From contig JASKOT010000013.1 in NCBI GenBank assembly GCA_032158125.1, positions 186,001 to 250,000 on the forward strand: 64,000 nt of DNA, in the 5' to 3' direction. Position 1 is the first letter of the stretch, and every line of letters begins with the position of its first letter. This stretch comes from Papiliotrema nemorosa (taxonomy: Eukaryota; Basidiomycota; Tremellomycetes; Tremellales; Rhynchogastremaceae). Below the pieces are notes generated by a model, which saw only the letters and a list, made by a program, of their open reading frames with translations, did no database searches and was not told the origin of the DNA. Of this stretch, positions 32,977-44,362 are shown piece after piece. Position numbers and translations under genes: made by a program.

Positions 32977-34752
32977 ATGCCAGTTCGAACCGTTCCCAAC
33001 GCCGACCCGACGCACCTCACTACCTACTATCTTGTCTGCTTCAACGCTGCAGGGGAAGAACGGAAAGAAGACGATGGCACCCTTCTCAGCGAGACCATCA
33101 CCTCCCTTTTTCAATCCGCCGCGACATCCTCTTCACCCTATACCGACATCTTCTTCTGTTCACACGGTTGGCATGGCGATGTACCTGCCGCTATAGCGCA
33201 GTATGACAAGTGGATCGGGGCCATGGTGTCACCTCTCACCCAATCCGACCGAGATGCAGCCCATAGACAGATCAAGGGTTTCAAGCCCCTGATTGTCGGA
33301 TTACACTGGCCGAGCGAGCCATGGGGAGACGAGGACATACCGGATGGCGTGCAGATCATCACTGACAAAGAGGTCAAAGCCTGTGCCAAGAGGATTGTGG
33401 ATACGGACAAAGCTAGAGAATCCATCCGGACCATCTTGGAAACTGCAAACTCTGTCAAAGACCCGAAAGATATCCCTCCAACAGTGGATGGAGCGTTCGA
33501 TACATTAGCCAAGGAAGCAGGAGTAACCAAGCACAATGTGAAGGTTCCGTTGGAAGAGAGGGTTCCAATGGGTGGACCAGCCGACTGGGAGAAGATCACA
33601 GAGAGCGTCAAACCCAAGCCCATGGCTGGTCCAGGTGTGTTGGGCATCACCGACTGGCTCCACACAGCCAAAGATATCCTTCTTGCAGGACTCCGACAAT
33701 TCTCCTTCTACACGATGAAGAACCGAGCTAGGGTTGTAGGCGAATCAGGAGGACACACGCTTCTCAAGCAGATTCAGGAGGCAGCTCCGAATGCTCGATG
33801 TCATCTGATGGGTCACAGCTTTGGATGTATTGTCGTGTCTGCTACTACGGCCGGTCCCGACCATCCAGACATCCAACCTCTGCCTGTCCATTCACTCTTC
33901 CTCGCCCAAGGTGCGCTCTCCCTATGGTCATACGCCAACGATATCCCCTTTGCAGTCGGTACTCCTGGTCATTTCAATCAAATCGTCAAGACGGGATTGG
34001 TGAACGGTCCGATCGTCACCACTCGATCGCACTTTGATACTGCCGATAGAATCCTCTATCCCGCCGCGGCAACTTTTGCATCACAGCTCGTCCTTGGAGA
34101 CACCAAGTACCCGAAATACGGCGCAGTAGGGACGTTTGGTCTGCAAGGTATCGATCCCAAACAGACCGCAGAATGGACTATGAAGTCGACTTCTCAGCCG
34201 TACACCTTTCAAGCGAAACACTTTTACAATTTGGAAGCTAGCGGTATCATCAGAAATGGAGGAGGATTCGCTGGGGCGCATAACGATATCGCACATCCAG
34301 AGGTAGCTCATGCCTTCTGGGCAGCGATCCTTTCCGGTACATTGGACACGGCCCCACTTTCCACCGGAACTCCCACCGAAACTACTCCCGCCGAACACAA
34401 CACGGAAGTCATACAACAGTGGGTCAACGTCAAAGTTGCCCCTGGACCTATCAACTCGTGGCGAAAGATTGAAGTCACGGTGACGCCTGCACAAAGCGCC
34501 TCGGGGACTGCTTCGGCCCAGGTCGACGTATCCAAGTTGTTCGGAAGTGGTGCGACCACCGCGCAAATCTCCATCATCGTCGAAGGAGGATCGGAGATAT
34601 CCATCAAGCCGCAAACCCGAACCACGGTCATTTCCAAATCGACAGGTGTCCATCTGCAGACTTTTGCCGCAATGGGACCGTCTCCGGCTCACATTAAGGT
34701 TTCGCTGCAGAAAGATGGGGTCGATGTTCCAGGAATCAGCTTTGACTTCTGA
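32977..34752 (+). CDS. Alpha/beta hydrolase with C-terminal beta domain
   Basis: 591 residues in a single exon. It starts MPVRTVPNADPTHLTTYYLV, then TDIFFCSHGWHGDVPAAIAQYD (oxyanion HG), KPLIVGLHWPSEPWGDED, and a helical insertion. The nucleophile elbow is CHLMGHSFGCIVV (G-x-S-x-G, Ser281), and the late histidine probably lies in GAHNDIAHPEVAHAFW. From about residue 470 a beta-rich domain runs to the end (SWRKIEVTVTP, AQISIIVEGG, HIKVSLQKDG). There is no signal peptide, so it should act in the cytosol; a lipase or esterase reaction is likely but the substrate is unknown. The gene is next to the CHAT gene, on the same strand, and also intronless. The two may work as protease and effector (inference). 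Confidence 0.8.
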   Translation: MPVRTVPNADPTHLTTYYLVCFNAAGEERKEDDGTLLSETITSLFQSAATSSSPYTDIFFCSHGWHGDVPAAIAQYDKWIGAMVSPLTQSDRDAAHRQIKGFKPLIVGLHWPSEPWGDEDIPDGVQIITDKEVKACAKRIVDTDKARESIRTILETANSVKDPKDIPPTVDGAFDTLAKEAGVTKHNVKVPLEERVPMGGPADWEKITESVKPKPMAGPGVLGITDWLHTAKDILLAGLRQFSFYTMKNRARVVGESGGHTLLKQIQEAAPNARCHLMGHSFGCIVVSATTAGPDHPDIQPLPVHSLFLAQGALSLWSYANDIPFAVGTPGHFNQIVKTGLVNGPIVTTRSHFDTADRILYPAAATFASQLVLGDTKYPKYGAVGTFGLQGIDPKQTAEWTMKSTSQPYTFQAKHFYNLEASGIIRNGGGFAGAHNDIAHPEVAHAFWAAILSGTLDTAPLSTGTPTETTPAEHNTEVIQQWVNVKVAPGPINSWRKIEVTVTPAQSASGTASAQVDVSKLFGSGATTAQISIIVEGGSEISIKPQTRTTVISKSTGVHLQTFAAMGPSPAHIKVSLQKDGVDVPGISFDF

Positions 34753-35008
34753 TTTGAATTCAGAGTTACCATTATGGGTATACAGGACGGGATGTTTGTA
34801 CATAACGACATGATTGACGTGGACACGATAATTGAAGATACTTGCCAGCAATGGCGCAGTGGAAGGAATGTACTTTTAGCGTATATGACTTGTTTATGAT
34901 ATGAATGATACGAGATTGCCAGTGATGGGGACGCCAAAATATGCATTTCATGGTAGTTGTACATAGGAGACATTGTTGAACAATCTGTCGAGACTGAACA
35001 GTTTTTGT

Positions 35009-36085
<1,077 letters not shown>

Positions 36086-36927
36086 TTTGACGTGTATGTT
36101 TTACTGTGATACAGTGGGGAGGGATATGAGATACACAAGAAAGGTATATGGGGAGTGTTTGAATATCGATACACGAGTGAGTTGAAAGAAAGGAAAGAGA
36201 AGAAAGGGAAAGGGGGGGGTGAGGGCCTGCTATATGAGAAAAAAGGCGAGGTGGTCGATGTGTACGGGTGGATGGTCTGTGCGGCAGTGGTGGCAGGAAA
36301 TGGGAATCTCGCGAGGAGGATGATGATGTCACTGGTCGCCCCCCCTTTTTATCCGATGTGTGGCACAACCATCCCCCCTGAGATCAATTCCGTCGGCGGC
36401 TTGAAGATTAACGTTATCTCAGGGGGAACCCTTCTCGTGGCGAACATAACCCTGTCGGACATTCGAGTTTGACGGATTCCTGCATTCAACAACGGTCCAT
36501 TCTTGTGTGAGGGCGATGTAGCAGATCAATCCGCATCAAGAATCTCTCGATTCCCCACTCCTCCATATTTCACCGTGTCGCTCCCGTCTGTGTGGTTTTA
36601 GAATCCATTGTCTTCTCAATTCCATTGTTCCTCTGGTCATGGGACACATCAATGCTGATCGGATAGCTCGGCGCGACAGTGAAGCTCGATTTCGTACGCT
36701 TTTGAGCTCTGCTTCAGTGATCGGCGACTAAAGCGAATTGAATGAGGCTACTCACACAAGGGCCTCGGGCAACGAGGCATGCCAGTGACAGAAGCCTATT
36801 GTTCTCAACACATTGCTACAGCCTGTCTCTCGGGCATGGAACACTTGATCGAGGTATATAAGGCGAATGTGAGCTCTCGAAATGCTCATTGGGGACTCCT
36901 CCCTCTACATATTTAGACCTCGAAACC
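36086..36927. promoter_or_regulatory. Divergent intergenic region, SDR and acidic protein
   Basis: About 840 bases. The SDR side is very C/T-rich when read on its strand, with runs of C and T, as in other leaders here. A TATATAAG element lies before the right-hand gene. No gene seen. Confidence 0.45.
36855..36862 (+). promoter_or_regulatory. TATA box of the acidic-protein gene
   Basis: TATATAAG 66 bases before the ATG at 36928. This supports the otherwise weak gene call. Confidence 0.4.
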
Positions 36928-37662
36928 ATGAGTCACCCTTACAACACCAGAAACAATCCATGGTACTCTGCGAACGACGATGATGATCACGATGCCCACG
37001 ATGATGATGAGCGAGAAACGGAGTCCGATATTGCAGCCAGGTGATCAGTGGAAACGTGTATTTGCTCATGCTAGACTCGCTCTGTCTCGATTGAACATCC
37101 AAGGTGATGAAGACGATGAAGAGGGCAGTGGCGGTGAGAGTGGAGAGTCATCAGAAGAGGAGCTCCCAGCTCCTACGTGAGCCAGAACTCCAGGCAAAAT
37201 GATGCTGAATCTCAGTACTTCAGCGCATCGTATGGGCACGTCCAAGCGTTGCTTGGAGCTCCAGAATCACGGGACCAGTGCTTGCGAAGTCCGTAGCACA
37301 GCGGCGGCCAACACTGCCGGGAAATCGCTGTGCGCTGAGCGTGAGTGTCCTCAAGCGGAAGCCCCGTCTCAATCAGGAACACGCTGATTCCCAGACTGGG
37401 ATGCTTCCAAGGATGACGAGGGTGGTTCGTCGGATGGGGAAAGCTCTCCAGACGACGATGAGGCCCCTGCTGCCCCTGCAACTGCTGCTACGGCCCATCC
37501 TTCGTCACCGAGAAGAAGCAGCAGGATCCTGACGCTTCGTTCAAGCCAGAAGATTCGTCGTCTTCGGAGGAGAGCAGCTCCGAAGGAGACACCGAATCAA
37601 CTCTCTCCTCAGCGGAGGAAGATGAACGAGACGACGATCTAATTGTCGCTGCTCACTCATAA
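36928..37662 (+). CDS. Acidic low-complexity protein (tentative gene model)
   Basis: Starts MSHPYNTRNNPWYSANDDDDH and continues through an intron into DEDDEEGSGGESGESSEEELPAP. Later frames give DDEGGSSDGESSPDDDEAPA and a final SSSEGDTESTLSSAEEDERD ending DDLIVAAHS. The shared Asp/Glu/Ser-rich character across several open segments suggests a single disordered acidic protein, but the middle exons are uncertain. No domain is recognised. Such proteins are often nuclear or chaperone-like, though nothing here proves a role. A TATATAAG element stands 66 bases upstream. Confidence 0.45.
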
Positions 37663-37917
37663 TCAGTGTGATTCGCCCGGCCTCCCATGTCTTCGGGATG
37701 CCTCTGTTGCGTCTCTACTGAGCATGTTGACTGTGAATTCGCTGGAACAGGTTTGGCCGTATATCGCTTGCTGGGATCCGATTGTAACGGTAGGTAGTTG
37801 GCTCATGATATCCGTCTTTACGATCTATATACAATACATGCCACCAATTTGTAGATGCTCAGTACACCGAAGTGACAAGGCCTCACTCAAGCAATCTCCT
37901 TCCCCTATTCTGACCCT

Positions 37918-39507
37918 TCAAAGCTGGACGAAGGTCTCACGTTTCTGCTTGCACAGTCTCACTCTGGCTCGTTTCTCCTTTTGCAGAATCTTCAGTCCGG
38001 GATCTTTGGCGTACGCCTCGCCCGCAACCTGCTTCCACTCCTTCATATCGGCTGGCCAAGTTTCGTCGGCTTTGAGAGACGGCTGTCCGAAAGCCTGCCG
38101 AAGCAGGTTGAGATCCGACACATTTGGAGTCAAGCCCCAGATGATGCTAGTCAGCCACTGATACTTTCGTCCGCTTTCGACGAAGCCTGCCAAGTCTGGT
38201 CGGCCGAGGTGAAGGTATGCGTCCCCGAGCGCGATGTCGAACGGTCGAAGATGATTATCGTGTGCGGAGTCGTTGGGAAAAAACGGGGAAGCGAAAGCCA
38301 TCGCCTTCGTCGTAGTCCATGAACTGTACATCAGCCCCGGGAACCCCGCGCTGCACGTGTGGAACTCACTGCTCCCAGTCCAGCACCCCTGAGATCTCGC
38401 CATCTTCGGTGAACATGAATACGTCACTCTTAGGATCTCCATGTAACATGTAAAATGGTCCATGATCGTCTCTGAGCTCCGCACACTCCTCAACCAGCGT
38501 TCTCGCTTCGAGAAGCTGCAGGTAAACTCCGATCGTTTTGGCTGGAGTGCAGAAGTTTCCCGCGAGTACAAGCTCCATCATTCTGTCGAAGTAGGCGATT
38601 TGCCTCTGCCAAGGAGTGTCGTAAGGACCGAGAAAGTATGGCTCGCTGCCGTGCAGCGGAAAATTCATGATCACTGGGCCAATTGTAACGTTCCCATCGG
38701 TATCGTAAGTTGGACTGCCACACCTGTCATAGGTGACCTTCTCGAGAGAGATGTACCAAGCTGCAATCCTCAGGAAGACTTGGCGCGCTTGTTGTTCGAC
38801 GATGTTGCAGAAGTCGTGGTGGCCGAGGAACAGGGGGTGTTCTACTCCTAGGACGAATTCCATGAAGAAGTAGTCTTGTTTACCAGGACGATCTGACGGG
38901 GTGTCAGCATATGGGAAAAGCAGGTCCTTACAGTCACTTACAAGCCATGCCGTTTGACGGCAAGTATACCTTTGGTACCTTGACTTGCCCATCATAGAGC
39001 GATTGAACCGTCGCAGCTTCGCTTCTCATGCCCAGGTTGACTGCCACGGGTGCCGGATCGCGGGATTTCTTGATTCGAAGTCGTACCACCCATTTCAGTC
39101 CATCATCGAAAGTCAGGACAAACAGTATGTTCCTCAGATTTCCGAAAGTAGATTTGGTGATGGTGCCCAAGAGCTTTTTCTTTGGGGTCCTGCACGTATG
39201 GCCAGGACGAAGTCGACGAGCTTCGGCTCGGATCTCCTTGAGATCGATCTCCGCTATGGCCTCCTGTCGCTACGAGGTGTATCAGCCTTCATTCTAGCTG
39301 GCTAGCTGTAGTGACACAAACAACGCGGTCGTAGAGGTCCGTTGACTTTTTGATGATGTCCTTTTGGTCGTCAATGCCGAGACAGAGGTGCGCGGCCTTG
39401 TCGATGAGGTGTGTTCCACAATAATGATCCCCGCATGCCTCGCAATCACCGTTCAGCAGAAGGGCTTGGTTTGAGCATGTATCAACAGTGCAGCTCCAGC
39501 ACGACAT
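37918..39507 (-). CDS. AN1-like zinc finger fused to an APH-type kinase-fold domain (copy B)
   Basis: Paralogue of the gene at 25-26.5 kb with the same order of parts. The finger starts MSCWSCTVDTCSNQ and follows C-x4-C-x9-C-x2-C-x4-C-x2-H-x6-H-x-C. The kinase fold follows: FVLTFDDGLKWVVRLRIKK, VKVPKVYLPS, YFFMEFVLGVEHP, YMLHGDPKSDVFMF and GVLDWEQ. Here HGD is intact, unlike copy A, but the Asn of the HGDxxxxN loop is Val, so activity is uncertain. The C-terminal helical part (LGRPDLAGFVESGRKYQWL) matches LGRPDLALLVERGKKYQRI of copy A, proving common origin. The tail is longer and basic. Phosphate acceptor unknown. Confidence 0.72.
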
Positions 39508-39773
39508 GATGTGGAAGAGTACTCTGGATGTGGAAGAGGTCGAGTATATGAGAAGAAGGCAAACAAGTGTTGCAAACAAGTCGCTGCTCAATCCTCGAAG
39601 CACCCGAGGCACTGGTAGAACATCGCTCAACCCACATCATCTCCCTCACAGCCGTGCTCTATTGGAATCTTCAAGCAATGTCCTCTATACGATGCTTCCC
39701 TGCCGGCTTGAAAGCATTAAAAGTATTCTTTACATAGCTTAACAGAGATTACTGGGAGAACCCACACAGGTGC

Positions 39774-41287
39774 TCACAACTTTGCTCGGGCACCGCCTAC
39801 TACCAAACCGTTACCGTGCTGAAGACACTCTTTGGCTCCTTGGACCATCTCGTCGATGATCTGCTTGGCAGGCTTGACGTCCTATCACATCAGCACTGTA
39901 TCAGACTGCCGCATCTCCACGATGCTTGATCATCAGCAATAGAGGTGTTTTACTTACATGGATCAGCGCACTGACATCGCCCATGAGCCACATTTTCCCT
40001 TCAATCGACTTTTCAGGATGTTTCTCCATTTCCACATCATGTGGAATCTTGCCTTGACTTGTCAATTGCTTGCTTGCCATCAGCTCGTCTGGGTCAAATA
40101 TGATCGTGCCAACTCACATCTCGTCCTGCCGCTTATTCCACGACTTGACGTAATCTGTCTGCCTGACACGCAAAGGCCGGCCGCTATAGATCAAGGTCGT
40201 ATCGGCGTCTCCATGGTCCGCCGAAACAATACTGAAGAATCAATAGGGATTCTAGACCTTGACATCGTACGCACAGCTCCTTGTGCTTCTTTGGCGCTGA
40301 AGCCTCCTCGCTAGCGACAAATCGGGTTCCAACCCAGACTCCTTGCGCGCCATACATCAACGCTGAAGCCAATCCCCGTCCATCATAGATCCCTCCGGCA
40401 GCAATCACGTGAACCTGTAGATCAGATCAAGTGCCGCGGAGTACAACTCACCGATCCACCAGTCAGGGGTGACTTTTTGCCCTTGCAAATGTCCACACAG
40501 GCAGGGATCAAGATTGAAAATGCCGTTCGACCCGTATGTCCACCTCCTTCCCCTCCTTGCGCGCAGATCAGATCTACACCCACGTCCAGAGCTTTCTGGA
40601 CATGCTTGGGGTGTCCGACCATCTGTCAATGAGTACTATCATCCACCTCGACGTGTATTATTGTTGACTGACATTCATACAAACGATTCCAGCTTTATGC
40701 AGCCGGTCCACCACTTCCTTGGGTGGAACCCCGACCGCGCATACGAAAAGCTTGGCTCCTTCTTCGATGATGACACTGATGAGCTCGTGCAGATTGCCCT
40801 TGGTATAATCATAGTTGGTCTTCCGAGCAGTAGGGCCCAAGGAAGGGATCAAGAGATCAACTCCAAATGCTACCAGTCAGCTCTCTTTCTCTAAGAGAGA
40901 CGAGACGTCCAGAGTATGCGAATGAGCGAGATCGAACTCACGAAGATCGGGAGATTTGAGATTCGCCTTGATCTCTCTGATGATGCCTCTGAGATGTTTT
41001 GGTCTGTTCGCATTAGCCGAGTTTCCGAATACCGAATTGAATACCTACGTATAGCCTAGACCACCGATCACACCTAGACCACCGGCATTAGAGACTGCAG
41101 CAGCCAGCTCGGGTCCAGCAGCTACATTCATTCCACTGAGTCCGTCAGCGAGGGAATCCTGACCCGGACATGGATGACTCACGCTAGCATGATGGGGTGC
41201 TGAATACCGACTGAAAATCAGTCTCTTCTCCAGGGTGATACGTCGAAACTCACACATTTCGGTAATGGGCGTTTTGATGACGGACAT
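39774..41287 (-). CDS. Nitronate monooxygenase (2-nitropropane dioxygenase family)
   Basis: FMN-dependent TIM-barrel enzyme that oxidises toxic nitronates such as propionate 3-nitronate. It starts MSVIKTPITEM; the early HPIM segment leads into LAGMNVAAGPELAAAVSNAGG and LGVIGGLGYTPKHLR. Further motifs are LPFGVDLLIPSLG, AGIVCMNMVGHPKHV, VDLICAQGGEGGGHTGR (phosphate-binding and catalytic His region) and VIAAGGIYDGRGLASALMYGAQGVWVGTRFVASEE. The C-terminus reads GLVVGGARAKL; AKL is a usable peroxisomal targeting signal type 1, so a peroxisomal site is possible. About nine introns. A TATAAAT lies 120 bases upstream on this strand. Confidence 0.9.
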
Positions 41288-41593
41288 TCTGTCGATGAAT
41301 GAAGATGTATCTGGGATTGGAATGTTCAATTATGGTGCTCAAAAGGTGTTGAAGAAGCTACGGTGTCTGACCGTCGATGGGTGGTGCGAGGGTATTCGGG
41401 CCGGACATTTATAGAGTAGCCGATCAGAGCTGTTCCCGGTTATTCGTCACGCCGAACGATTCGCCCCGAATCCAGCAAACAACCACGAGAAGTTCATGTT
41501 GTGCAGACGGCGATCACTGGTAAATGTGCATGATGTAAAGTAATGTGCACGATCGAGGTCTAAGAAGCAGGCATGCAGTAGGTTTAATGGATT
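41288..41593. other. Intergenic between nitronate monooxygenase and GT90 genes
   Basis: About 300 bases holding the nitronate monooxygenase promoter, with TATAAAT on the minus strand (plus 41407-41413). No gene seen. Confidence 0.4.
41407..41413 (-). promoter_or_regulatory. TATA box of the nitronate monooxygenase gene
   Basis: TATAAAT on the minus strand about 120 bases upstream of the start codon at 41287. Confidence 0.4.
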
Positions 41594-44015
41594 CTACATG
41601 ACAGCCTGGCTTTTATAGGTCGCGGCAGTACGGTCGTCTGACCAAGCTCGGCGATACTGGTCTTAGCACCGGGAGCAAACCGCACATACCTCTAATAACA
41701 GCAGAAACATGTAAGACCTCATATCCTCCCATCTCAGATTATCCAGAGCAAATTTTCGACCTCTCTGACCGATCTCTTCGGCTAAATCGTCCCGACCTGG
41801 GTTAGTCCCATCCGGGGATCCAGTGAAGAAGGCCATAATGTCGAACAGGTCGGAATAGTCGTATAGAGACGGTATAAAATGGTACCACGGGACCGCTTGT
41901 GCCTGAAGTCAAGATTGTGAAAGGAAGGCCCTTTTTTCTACCCACCGTCCACCACTCGTTCTGAGGATCAGCCTGGGTCACACATTGGAAACCGGGTGCA
42001 CTTGCGTATATTGTCGTCTTGATGATGGCGCTCCCACTCGAAAGCTCTTTTCTCCATCTAGAGCTCCAGCCGTATCCGTCTACATCGAGAATGAACTTGT
42101 ACCTACGATACGTCAGTACATCCCAGAGTCGTGCAAAGATCGCTCACTTCTGAGCCTCCTCCGGGCTGACTCGCTCTTTCCACTTGTGCTCTTTCAACAT
42201 CTCTTGGCATGCTCTACCAGTCCCTGGACAAGCTGAGAAAGGTAATTGATCATCAATCCGGCAAGCGAACTGCTGAGCTCCGTTCAGCCCACACTGCTTA
42301 TCAACTCAGGCTCTGACATCTCTTGTTCTGTGAATACTCACATGCCAATCGATGTTCTGGGTCACATGAGCTAACGTGACCCGAGGATACAAGCGAGAAC
42401 TGACCTCGTTCACCAAACCGATGTCCAGGTATCGCTGTACCAACGCTTGATGCCCCCAACTTTCTCTCTCCACACTGGTCGAACGCTCTATCAGGATGTC
42501 TCTTTTAACAGGTTGCTCTTCATTGACCATGAACGCGAGTCGATCTCTCGGTCCTTGACGCCATGGATAACGGTCAATGTGGTATATGCCCGATATCTGA
42601 CCTCGATACAGTAGCCGGTCATCTGCTTTGTCTGCCCATGGTAGCGGGTCCTCGACAATACCTGCACCTCAGGGATTGACTGGTCCTCAGAGTCATCAGT
42701 ACTCACTCTGTGTCATTTGTGTCGGTGGACCAATGATGTCGATCCCATGTAAAGGCTGCTCTTGAGCATCATCTTGGACAAGGACATGTGACCCACCCTG
42801 CCAATGACCATGACCGGCTGCAGAGGTCTTGTCGGTAACTCCTGCCTCATGATCAGCTCTCCGTTCTGTCTGAATTAGCATTTGTAATGCTGGACGGGTA
42901 TGTTGGTTATTCTGACTTGTGCCAAAAGCTCTGGATGTCTGCAGTAATCCGTTGCGCCTTCGAGATCCGCTACAAAGCGTTTAGGAGATCGAAAGGTGCC
43001 ATTCCCGCTATCGTGGTCAGATTGTTGTTCCCAGTTGGGACATGTCGACGTCCTGGTGTGAGCAATCTTTCAAAGCACCGACTCACCAGCTCAAGTGCTG
43101 CTCTGCTTCGGTCTCCCTCCTCACCAGCTCTGCTTCCTCCCACACTGCAACGTCAGCACGTCATATGGGCAGCCGGGCTCTTCAACCCACCCTTGCCTGC
43201 ATGCGCCAAACGGATGGATTCCTGGACGATGTCCCCATCAGCCATCCGGAACGCCGAATCGTCTGCCCATATAGCGATGACGACGGGCTCCCGTTCATTC
43301 TGAGCTCTCGGCAAGCGGCCTGCATCTTGTTTTATCATCTTTGCCCAATCACTGTCTTTCAGCACAGGGCAACGACACGGTACGGTTGGTCTCACAGTGG
43401 CGTGACCCGTCGACCTGAAACATCGTCCAGTTCGATCAGTTCCGCCGGATGAGTAGCGTTCTCTGGCGTGATGACTATCCCACACATCGCTCGGAGAGGC
43501 AGCGCTTTCTTAACGCGCTGACGAAGAAGCGCTGGTGGAAGGGACAAGAAAGGGAGGACAGTTGTATGTGCGAGAGGGATGAGCGAAGGAGCTGTGGTAG
43601 CGTTTAATTCGATGGACAGTCGGTACCTACCCGTTAGAGTTGTACGAGGAAGGCGGGTGAATCACCATTCTTCAAACCCCTCGGGAGGATCCATGTTGAA
43701 AGCCCGTCGGTAGTCATCGATCGCGTCCCCCAATCTCTGTACATTGCTTCTGATACTTTGGATTTCCGCATAACGCCGACGACCTCGCTCGATGAGATCG
43801 AGAATAGGATGACGAGAAAGCGTGCCAGGATCTCCGACTGTGACTATCCCACTTTGAGGTGTAGATAGAACATATGGTCGGGACTGGTAGATTTTTGGGA
43901 AGCTTGATGAGAGGGATCCGAGCTGAGAGCGGTATGAAGGGTGTAACCAAAGGAGGGAGACGGCTACCAGGATTAGAGTGAGCACTATCAGCCATGGCCG
44001 CATTCGAGGCGGCAT
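41594..44015 (-). CDS. CAP10-family glycosyltransferase (GT90), type II Golgi membrane protein
   Basis: Starts MPPRMRPWLIVLTLILVAVSLLWLH, a signal anchor for a lumenal enzyme. The lumenal stem reads LIERGRRRYAEIQ and FNMDPPEGFEEW, typical of CAP10 proteins. The catalytic part includes the hallmark YKFILDVDGYGWSSRWRKEL and a GSAIIKTT segment, then WYHFIPSLYDYSDLFDIMAF. The last exon, after a 33-nt intron (41657-41689), reads YRRAWSDDRTAATYKSQAVM before a stop. GT90 enzymes in Cryptococcus include capsule xylosyltransferases; transfer of xylose or another sugar to capsule or glycolipid is inferred from the family only. The middle exons are short and their borders approximate. Confidence 0.85.
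41657..41689 (-). other. 33-nt intron in the GT90 gene
   Basis: GTATGT donor, GCTAAG branch-like sequence and CCAG acceptor within 33 bases. Splicing joins LLLLE to YRRAW, a normal CAP10 C-terminus, so the call is well supported for so short an intron. Confidence 0.65.
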
Positions 44016-44362
44016 GATCAGTGGACGAGAGGTAGAGGTGCATTTCTTGAGATGTTTCCCACTATCCTTTGGTGGTGATGCCAGGAGAGGAGAGGGCGTT
44101 GATGGTCAACCCATCAACAGGGTCAGGGAGTGAGAGCATTACAAACTTCTCTCTCGCGGTTGTTATATCGTCCAAAGCGGTTTAGAGTCATCCCATTAGA
44201 AATGCCCTCGTCGCATTACAAACCAGATGAAACACGCCTGCCCTTTCCCCTCGGTCACCTCCACCTCGCACACCGTCACCTCGACCCACCTCATCCTCAA
44301 CCCTTCATCGACTTCCCCTACTCCATCTATAACAGCTTCGCTCGTCTTCGATCTGTTCAGCT
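44016..44362. promoter_or_regulatory. Divergent promoter, GT90 and CSN3 genes
   Basis: About 350 bases; the right half is a C/T-rich leader before the CSN3 ATG. No gene seen. Confidence 0.45.

Noticed and set aside
34081..34851. 256-codon minus-strand open frame
   Set aside because: Antisense to the hydrolase gene, Arg/Ser-rich nonsense composition.
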